Below are positions 36,371 to 44,787 of a stretch of 64,000 bases of DNA, in pieces. Position 1 is the first letter of the stretch. Each line of letters begins with the position of its first letter. The notes under the pieces are model-generated. The model was not told the DNA's origin, did not search any database, and saw only the letters and a list, made by a program, of their open reading frames with translations. The stretch lies in assembly GCA_033398695.1 (NCBI GenBank), contig CM065802.1, positions 206,231,096-206,295,095 on the forward strand, read 5' to 3'. Position numbers and translations under genes: made by a program. This DNA is from Orobanche coerulescens. Its lineage: Eukaryota; Streptophyta; Magnoliopsida; Lamiales; Orobanchaceae.

Positions 36371-37132
36371 GAACACGGTGTCACGAATCGTGTTTTGTAA
36401 ATCAAACTTTTTGTAAGAAAGTTTTAAGAAAAGAATGTTGGGCCGAGCCCCACGAGATTTATGGAAATGTTTTCGTACTGTAAATTGTTGAAATACAATT
36501 TGAGATTTGGGTTAAGACCCTAAGATTTTCGAAAGGTTTTGAAATTCTAACAATTCCCGAGATGATAATCTTATTTTCGAATGCTTCATAGCTTATCTTT
36601 CCTTGTGAAAACCTCCCAGGGATATTTTGATACTTGATTGTTATATTTGATCCACGATTATTACTTGCTTGTTATATTTCATATGATTTGATACTTGCAC
36701 TAGTAAAACAGTGGAGTTTTACTAACCCCCGAGTAATCGGGGGGTGGATGTCTGTTTTGCGTCCAGGTACATGCAGATTTAGGGGAGCAGTCATAGGATT
36801 GGCACAAGAGGATGATGAGCTGCGATACTAATCATGAGTCGAGAGTTGTTTGATTTTTGTTGTGTTGTCAGAGTTGATTTCAGTCTTCCGCTGTATTGTA
36901 TTTCGACCCCTGTGTGGGTAATGTCGTTTAAGTTAGTTTTGTTGTTTGGATTGTGTGACCTCATCCGTCTGTGTATTCACGTGTAAGTGACCATAACGGT
37001 TTGTATTATTTTATTGTTTGACCCTGGTCGGGCAAGCATTTGGTTGTTTATGGATGTTTAGCCTGGTAGATTCTTGTGGAAAGGGTCTACGGCGTGTAAT
37101 ATTCCCATATGGTTTTGGGGGTGTTACATTTA

Positions 37133-37144
37133 TGGTATCAGAGC
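37133..37144 (+). other. Element B2 primer binding site (tRNA-Met)
   Basis: TGGTATCAGAGC, a perfect match to the complement of the initiator tRNA-Met 3' end, four bases after the 5' LTR. Confidence 0.95.
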
Positions 37145-37980
37145 TTAGGTTGCGGAAACCTAGGCTGTCGGGTCGAGTCAAGTTGTGAATTGTCGAGTAA
37201 TGTGTTGTCTTGTCATTCGAGTCGTCAGGTGACAAGTTGAGTTGTACGTAGTCACAACGTCTCGGTTATGTTGTCAGACGAGATTAGTATCGTGGGCGAC
37301 CGTCACCTCCGGGCGACCTGTGGATGTAAGTCTCCTCCTTTATGCGTAATACCTGTGTATCTCGATTTTATCTTAGTGAGTTAATTGTGGTGCATGATTT
37401 TATTTAGTCATGTGTGGAATATTAATTGTTGTGTGACAATGTGTTGCGCCCCTTTTTGTTAGAATATTCCGCAGTCTTTAGTCGGCTAGGATTCGCTCGC
37501 GGTCTTCGGCCACATGTCTTCTCTATATTAAAGTACATGTTATACAAGTCTTGTCTAAACTTACTGCCCAGTTAACTTTTGTCGACTTGCGAACCAATTA
37601 AGCATTCGAGCCCTAAACACTTCCAATGTCTATCTTCTTATCTCCATAAGAAGTGGAATGTTTGCTCTCAAATACAAGGACTATTATTTTATATACCAAA
37701 CACAATACTTGTGATATGCAATAATATAGAAATAATAAATGCCTTATTTAATATTCATAATTACAAGACAATGATCTCACTTTCTCATCCCCTGAGTGGC
37801 ATTCGAGGCATATTCCTAAAACTCTCCCACTTGCACTCAATGCCACAAAGTATTGTTAGGTTCGAAAGGGGCCGCTCTCTGGCTAGGATCTGATTTGCTA
37901 TGAATGATGAATGATTATTACTGAGTGAAAAAAATCTGAGTGACAATTACTAAATGATAGTCAATGAATTCACAACCAGG

Positions 37981-38040
37981 TATTACATACTCCCCTCCTT
38001 AAAAAGAGTTTCGTCCCCGAAACTAAGAGTACACAGCTCG
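37981..38040 (-). repeat. Relic LTR / polypurine junction of another element
   Basis: Minus-strand TGTAATACC boundary next to a purine-rich tract (CTTTTTAAGGAGGGGAGTA) and the AGTTTCG hairpin, nearly as in A at 14811-14845. No matching LTR length flanks it, so it is a fragment. Confidence 0.6.
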
Positions 38041-38570
38041 GGATATGAACTATCCATCAAAATCTGAAAACAACATCTCCAGGAATACTCCTCAATGCGA
38101 AACACTCCGCTGCATGCCAAGCTCCTTTTAACTACAGGCCTAGGCCTCTTTTATCCCATCCCCCTTCTTCAATTGCCTAACTTGCCTTCCTTTCGAGAAT
38201 ATAGTGGTCCTCTGTTAGGCTTTTTCTCTCTACAACGCCCTAGTATCCATCGCATGCGGGTTCTGGCTCCTCAATCTTAGGGTTTTTGTCTCCTCTTTTT
38301 ACCTACCAGTTCTTACTGTTCTCTCTGTCCTCCATGCCTAGTCCCAGTTTCGATTAAAGACCCAGAAGGGGCTACAGATCTATACTAATGAAGTTTTTAT
38401 GTGAGAAACCTACAAAACTGATTACAAAGGGTCCTATTAGATATAATTAGATAAAAAAGAATCATACAGACATGAACGAACAAGAAGGGGTGGAGTAAGC
38501 ACTTTTCTTGTTACAGTATCCTTTGTTAACGTAGACGCTGTTGGGACAGATTCCTTGACAGGAATCTTAA

Positions 38571-38660
38571 AGCTAGGATGTGTTGCGCCCCTTTTTGTTA
38601 GAACTCCAGGATGGGTGACCCCCTGGGAAGTCCTCGTGTTGCGCCCCTTTTTGTTAAATT
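38571..38660 (+). repeat. 5S rRNA-derived 3' end, two partial copies
   Basis: GGATGGGTGACC, CTGGGAAGTCCTCGTGTTGC and a T run match the last third of plant 5S rRNA, including the box C promoter region and terminator. A shorter copy (CTAGGATG fused to TGTTGCGCCCC) precedes it, and the same 3' end without the body is at 37440-37464. The 5' two thirds are missing, so this is not a gene. Cassandra TRIM LTRs carry 5S-like sequence and are a possible source. Confidence 0.75.
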
Positions 38661-38688
38661 CCTAACTTCCAGTGCCCAGGTGGGAAAC

Positions 38689-38950
38689 CACTTCCGCGGC
38701 CGTACCCATTAGTATCGGCCCCCAGAGGTCCCGTCGAACCGTCCCCAGGTGGAAGAACATCAACACACGCACCCAAGTTCACTTCCGTGGCCGTACCCAT
38801 TAGTATCGGCCCCCAGAGGCCACATGCCATCCCCAGGTGGAAGAACAACAACACACGCACCCAAGTCCACTTCCGTGGCCGTACCCATTAGTATCGGCCC
38901 CCAGAGGCCACACGCCATCCCCAGGTGGAAGAGTAACAACTCAGATTACA
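38689..38950. repeat. Minisatellite, about 90-bp unit, 3 copies
   Basis: Units starting CACTTCCGTGGCCGTACC at 38689, 38780 and 38868 (91 and 88 bases). It includes CCCAGAGGCC and CCCCAGGTGGAAG. The CCCGTCGAACCGTCCCC element near 38730 resembles the minisatellite core in the LTRs. Confidence 0.85.
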
Positions 38951-40164
38951 AAACCACGACTCTCAAAGGTCAAACACACAAAATATATATAGTCGAGGTG
39001 CCTTGCTAGAATGGCCAAATTATCCAACACGTACTCACGACCCAGAACTATATCAATTTTAATACTCACGTACTCAACTCAAATTATCCAACACGTACTC
39101 ACGTACTCAACTCAAATTACCCAACACGTACTCACGGTATTGTGCAATGTAGTTGTGTTTAATACTCGTGGCACATAGTATGAGTATAGCTGGGCGTATT
39201 GTTGTTCTACTTTTGAACCACCGTGTGGGGTGGTATGGTGTGAAAGATGTAAACCTTGATAGGTTCTGTGAAGGTATCAACGGTAGAGTTTGTGAGAAAC
39301 TCCGATGAATGATTTTGCCGTGTGTTTAAATTTGATACCACGAGATGCATTTGATTGAATTGGCGACCCTGGTTGCCATTTGAGTATGTGGTTTTAAATT
39401 CGACTGTTTTCGGAATGTTGTAATTTTTGTCCAGTTTGAGAATTTTTGTAGAAATCGATTTTTGGAAAATCTTTTGGTGGTGCGGTCAAACCACGGTTTA
39501 TGTGGATTTTTAAAATTTGTTAAATTTTGACAAATGGGCCGTGTATTTCCAATGACACAATCAGACGGTATTTGAAAAATGTGTTTTGAAGTACTTCGGA
39601 CAATGTAAAATATTACTGTCATTTTGGTTAGGAACTAAAGGATTTTGGGAAATTTTTATTTTGCAGAACGATTTTTGGTTTTCGGAATTTTGAACTTCTT
39701 ATGTCCACATGTTGGAGCTAAGTGGTTGTGATAAGTTTGTAGTGTTGTTGTGCTTGCCGGAGGATGTTTTAGTGTTTTCTAAATGCTGAGATACATGGTT
39801 TTGATTAAACGATCGAGGTATTAAAAGTGTTTTCAAATATTTCATTTCACCAAATTTTTCAAACTTGAGAATTTTAAAATTTTATCATTTGAATAACACC
39901 CCGGAAATGTTTTACTTTTGCTGCTAGTGTTTGATCCCTATGATACATGTGTGGTTTTGACTATGTTTGATTTGGTAAAATCCAAACACCTCTGTTGATG
40001 TGACTGTGTAAATTATTTTTGAATGAAGTTCTTAAATTACAGTGTTAGTTCGTGCACTTGGGTGATGACTTGGAGTTGATGCTTTATCATGCTGCTATTG
40101 TCGTCCTATGTTGACGTTGTGACGTTTGTTTGGTTGCGTTATTCTGTTTGGTCGTCCGTTCAGT

Positions 40165-41261
40165 ATGCCGAGAGGTCGTGGCCGAGGACGTGGTCGTAGT
40201 CATGGTCGTGATCAGGAGCGTGAGAGGGCGACTCCCTCCTTGCCGAGTACCAATCAGCTCAGTAGAGATCAGGGACATTCGACTAGCATTAATGTTGACG
40301 TTGGTGCCGCCACCATCCTTTGTCAGGTGGTTGATTAGTTAGTGCAGATGAATCAGGTCGTACGTCGGAATGAGAATCCAGATGGGGATAACGGGGCTAG
40401 TAAGTGGTTACGAGATGTGATGAGGATGCAGCCGCCTCGTTTTGTGGGTTCATCTGACTCGTTATGTTGGGAAAGTTGGCTCTTCCAGTTGGACAGAACA
40501 TTTGATGATGTAGCTTGTCCGGATGAAAAGAGGGTACCCATTGCACAGTACTTGCTCGACAAAGAAGCTGCAAACTGGTGGCAGGCTGTGGTGCCTGCAG
40601 ATTGTGCACCTACATGGGCTGAGTTTAAGACCGCCATGGAGGCAGTGTATTGCCCGTTGCCAGTTCGTGAATGCAGGATCGTTGAGTTTTTCTCGGCTAC
40701 GCCCTAGGATGTTTCGATATCCCAGGCGATAGTCGATTTTAATCGACAGCTGGCTTATGTTCGTGATCAAGTGAGAAGTGAAGCGGACAAGGTCCGATAC
40801 TTCAATATGCGCATGAAACCCCATATATGTGAGAGTATGGCTCCGCTCATGTGTACCACCCTGAAGGAATATCAGGACCGAGCTTTAGCCATTGAGATGG
40901 TCGTTTCTGTGACGGAATCTGGTTCAGAGAGTAAGATACAGAAGACCTCAGTAACTTTTCAAGAGGCCAGAGAAGTGAGATCCGTGAGCCTGTTGCTTCG
41001 CAGTTTCCTTCTGGGAGCACTCCTCGTTCATTTGATCAGTCTAAGAATCCTACTCACGAGCCGAGTAAGACAAGCGGCGTGAAGTTATGTTTCAATTGTA
41101 GCCGTGTGGGCCATACTCGGAAGAATTGTCGCTCGCCGCAAGTTAAATGTTTCAAATGTGGACATGTGGGACATCAGGCGGTACACTGTGAGACCGTCGT
41201 TGAGATGTTCGGGAGCCGAAATCCCGCGCCTACGCGTGGAGAGCTCAGTGGTGTCCAGTAG
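40165..41261 (+). pseudogene. Element B2 gag, degraded
   Basis: Start ATG at 40165 (MPRGRGRGRGRSHG), preceded by CAG|T. Arg/Gly-rich N-terminus as in element A's gag; gag core with PPRFVGSSDS, CPDEKRVPIAQYLLDKEA and WWQAVVPADC; EADKVRYFNMRMKP; two zinc knuckles CFNCSRVGHTRKNC and CFKCGHVGHQAVHC. It is broken by TAG at 40336 and 40705 and by a frameshift near 40975-40985. Gag would form the particle and bind RNA. No protease or pol follows, and 560 non-coding bases lead to the polypurine tract. A Tekay-type origin is likely. Confidence 0.92.
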
Positions 41262-41398
41262 CGTAGTGCGTGTTGTATTTGTGTTGTAATTCGAGTAGAG
41301 ATTGATATTTGTTGCGTGAACTTGTTGGTTTTGTTTGTATTCTACCCTGATGTTTTATTTTAAGTTTCGGGACGAAACTTAATTTTTGTGAGATAGAA

Positions 41399-41640
41399 TG
41401 TAATATCCGGTACCCTCGTTTTCCGTTATCGTGAATTGTTTGTGTTTTGACGTCGGACATATTCTTGTTGATGAGAATCGGAATGACTTCTATCGTGATA
41501 CTCTATTTGTTTCTATCGCATAGCCGTTTTAGTCGGGCGCGACTTGTTGTCACGTACGTTTCTTTGATTAAATGTGTGCATGTGATGTGTCATGTGATGC
41601 GTCGTTAATTGCTCGTTATTGTTTTCAATCATAGCCGGTG
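41399..41640 (+). repeat. Second LTR-start/polypurine junction inside B2
   Basis: At 41355-41398 the AAGTTTCG hairpin and a purine-rich tract precede TGTAATATCCGG at 41399, 429 bases before the real 3' LTR. The sequence after it is not the B2 LTR. It looks like the start of another LTR captured with its priming tract. Confidence 0.65.
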
Positions 41641-41810
41641 GCATTGCATTAGTCGTCGTGGGGCGTGTTTTCACGCCGTATATTCCTTTGCGTTGCTTGT
41701 AACGTTTCGCCGTTGGGCGCGATTTTTTTTCGGTTCTTGTGTATCTCGTTGAGTTTTCCTGGCGGGATATTGTTTCTCCCTACTTGATTTAAGTTTCGGG
41801 ACGAAACTTC

Positions 41811-41827
41811 TTTTAAGGAGGGTAGAA
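41811..41827 (+). other. Element B2 polypurine tract
   Basis: TTTTAAGGAGGGTAGAA directly before the 3' LTR, identical to the tracts of B and F, with the hairpin AAGTTTCG-GGA-CGAAACTT at 41791-41809. Confidence 0.92.
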
Positions 41828-44782
41828 TGTAATATCCGCAATTTCGGATTTCCGGTAATTTTCTTTTTTCGGCGGAAGTCCGTTTCGATGACTCTCTTTG
41901 GACCGTCCCATCATTCTGAGAATGATTAATTCTGCACTTTTTGTCATCCGAGTTCGTCTCGGTGTCGTTCTGTTGAATTCCGTGTTCTTTAGCGACTTTT
42001 CCACGTATGAGTTCGACTTTGTTAAATCACCATTAATTTTTGGAAACTCCAAAAATTCTGTATCTTTGCAATATTATAAAGCATCAAGTTAGATTTCCAA
42101 TGGTTCAAACGGTGAGTCAATCGGAGTCCGGACGGAGGAGTTATGGTCAATATAGCTAAGTCACTCACATGTTCCAGTTTTGGCCGAGCAGCCTGCCGGA
42201 AGGGCTGCGGCACACTTGGTCGAGCCGCGGAACACACACATTTTTCAATCTTCGGCCGAACCGTCTGTACCTTGTGCCGCGGCACATGCCGACGGGGCCG
42301 CGGGACACTGCCGAGTCACTGCCGCGGCACACTCGTCCGAGCCGCGGCACGCTGCCGAGCACTGGGGCAGATTTCGGCCCTGTGCCGCGGCACACTTCGG
42401 CTGGGCCGCGGCACACAGGGCAGTCAACTCTATAATTGTGTTTTTTGAGCGTGATTCAGCTCATTTTCTCCCATTTCCTTCAACCTTCGAGAGAGAGAGC
42501 TTGAGGGGAGATACTTGTCATCATCCATCACTTGAGGGTTTGATTTTCTTCATTTCCTTTCGATCGTGAAGCCCGGATAGTCGATCTAACGCGTGTTCTT
42601 CGGATCAAAGTGCTTGGATCTTCAAGAGGTAATATTCTCAAACATCTTGGATTTCGATTTGTGTTGAGATATGATTATTTAGATGTTGTAATCATGATAT
42701 TTGAAGGGATATACGTATGATTATGAGTTTTTATGAATTATCATTGGATTGTTGGAGGATTATTCAAGAACATGTTGGATGTTGATTTTGGAATTGGGGA
42801 TTTTGTTCGATTTGTCCATTTAATCCGATTTAACTTAGGATTATGATGGATTGATGATTATTTAGATGTATTATATCTTTTCCCTTGTAATTCCATGGTT
42901 GGATTGTATTGATTCGTCATTTTGGTTGAGTTCTTGGTCGACGCCTTGAAGGTGTCCGACGAAAGGTCTTAGAGGGGGGTTTGGGCGTTGTGCGATTATT
43001 ATTCATCGTACGATTGTTGATTTATCATTGGTATGACTTAGGGACGAAATTCTTGTGAAGAACTCGAGTCGGAACCCTTCCGTTCGTTGTCTTCTTCGGG
43101 GTCCGAGCTTCCCGGTCGAACCGTGTTCTTCGGGGTATTCGGTATCGGTTATTAAGGCAAGTATCTTATTATACGACTTGTATCTTGCGACTAATAATCA
43201 CGTATGAGATTTATAATGATTTTACTTGCCTTCATAAATATGTTCCGTTTGAATTGGTTGTGTATTCCGCAATTTGAAGGCTTTGTGATAATAGCGTTAT
43301 ATTGGTATACGTGTTAGGTGTTGCGCCATTTGTGCAGGATTGCGATGTACATATGGGATGGTTGTACACTTTATTGTGCAATGTATTGTGTACCGATCGT
43401 GTGTTATGTTGGTTGTGTGTTGTGATTGATGATAGTTGTTGCGAGTGTTGAGATTGTGCTATGTGCTTGTGATGTACGATTTTGTGGTGATCAACGTGAT
43501 TGATTAACTGTGCTCATTGTCATATGTAATGTGAATGTGAATGTTGTGTGCTGGAATGCTAAGTTCACTCGTGTGGGTTCGACGGGGCCTACGAGGATTC
43601 ATGGCACAGGTCCATGGGATCAGAACTTAGTGTGTGGTGCTGAGGTCCAATCGTGCGGGTCTGACGAAGCCTACGATGATTCATGGCACAGGTCCATTGA
43701 ATCAGGACACAGTACGTCCAACCGTGCGGGTTCGACGGAACCTACGGTGACACGTGACACAGGTTCACGGGGTCGGGACTGGTTGTTGTGATTGTTGTGT
43801 TTGCTCAATCCGTGTGGGTTGTTGAACCTACGGAGACTCGTGGCAAGCGATCACAGAGTCGTGAGCATGATTGATTGTTGTGATTGTTGTGTTTGCTCAA
43901 TCCGTGTGGGTTGTTGAACCTACGGAGACTCGTGGCAAGCGATCACGGAGTCATGAGCATGATTGATTGTTGTGATTGGTTTAGTCCATGTGGGTTGTTG
44001 AACCTACGGAGACACGTGACAGGGGATCACGGTGTCACGAATCGTGTTTTGTAAATCAAACTTTTTGTAAGAAAGTTTTAAGAAAAGAATGTTGGGCCGA
44101 GCCCCACGAGATTTATGGAAATGTTTTCGTACTGTAAATTGTTGAAATACAATTTGAGATTTGGGTTAAGACCCTAAGATTTTCGAAAGGTTTTGAAATT
44201 CTAAAAATTTCCGAGATGATAATCTTATTTTCGAATGCTTCATAGCTTATCTTTCCTTGTGAAAACCTCCCGGGGATATTTTGATACTTGATTGTTATAT
44301 TTGATCCACGATTATTACTTGATTTTTATATTTCGTATGATTTGATACTTGCACTAGTAAAACAGTGGAGTTTTACTAACCCCCGAGTAATCGGGGGGTG
44401 GATGTATATTTTGCGTCCAGGTACATGCAGATTTAGGGGAGCAGTCACAGGATTGGCACAAGAGGATGATGAGCTGCGATACTAATCATGAGTCGAGAGT
44501 TGTTTGATTTTTGTTGTGTTGTCAGAGTTGATTTCAGTCTTCCGTTGTATTGTATTTCGACCCCTGTGTGGGTAATGTCGTTTAAGTCAGTTTTGTTGTT
44601 TGGGTTGTGTGACCTCATCGGTCTGTGTATTCACGTGTAAGTGACCATAACGGTCTGTATTATTTTATTGTTTGACCCTGGTCGGGCAAGCATTTGGTTG
44701 TTTATGGATGTTTAGCCTGGTAGATCCTTGTAGAAAGGGTCTACGGCGTGTAATATTCCCACATGGTTTTGGGGGTGTTACA
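41828..44782 (+). repeat. Element B2 3' LTR
   Basis: Nearly identical to 34154-37128. Double hairpin at 44355-44397; terminal hairpin GTAGATCCTT / AAGGGTCTAC at 44720-44744. At this hairpin the two LTRs differ by one T/C that keeps pairing (T-G or C-G). Confidence 0.95.
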
Positions 44783-44787
44783 ATACC

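Larger units (their letters stand above)
34154..37128 (+). repeat. Element B2 5' LTR
   Basis: Starts TGTAATATCCGC and ends GGGGGTGTTACA. Palindrome block and TATA box are listed separately. Possible donor AAGAG|GTAATATT at 34975; minisatellite at about 35918-36370; double hairpin TAGTAAAAC / GTTTTACTA (36701-36724) and CCCCCGA-GTAA-TCGGGGG (36726-36743); acceptor TTTTGCGTCCAG at 36766; terminal hairpin GTAGATTCTT / AAGGGTCTAC (37066-37090). Confidence 0.95.
37326..40163 (+). other. Possible gag leader intron of B2 (2.8 kb, with TE debris)
   Basis: Donor GTGGAT|GTAAGTC at 37326 and acceptor CGTCCGTTCAG at 40163, one base before the gag ATG, as in element A. The donor region is kept in B and F. 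Between them is no convincing gene: 5S-like pieces (37440 and 38571-38660), an older LTR/polypurine relic (37981-38040), a 90-bp repeat (38689-38950), short ACACGTACTCACG repeats (39020-39140) and non-coding leader sequence to 40160. Confidence 0.45.
34154..44782 (+). mobile_element. Element B2: gag-only long-LTR retrotransposon
   Basis: Complete plus-strand element, 10.6 kb, flanked by duplication ATACC (34149-34153, 44783-44787). LTRs are 2975 bp (34154-37128) and 2955 bp (41828-44782) and nearly identical, so it inserted recently. The internal region has a tRNA-Met primer site, a possible 2.8-kb leader intron with older TE debris, a degraded gag, no pol, and a polypurine tract. It would depend on pol supplied in trans, presumably by a Tekay element. 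It lies in the coding sequence of the CACTA transposase. Confidence 0.95.

Noticed and set aside
38600..38660. Functional 5S rRNA gene
   Set aside because: Only the last third is present; boxes A and IE and the 5' two thirds are missing.
37440..38660. Complete Cassandra TRIM inside B2
   Set aside because: 5S pieces are incomplete. No matching LTR pair, primer site or duplication could be placed around them.
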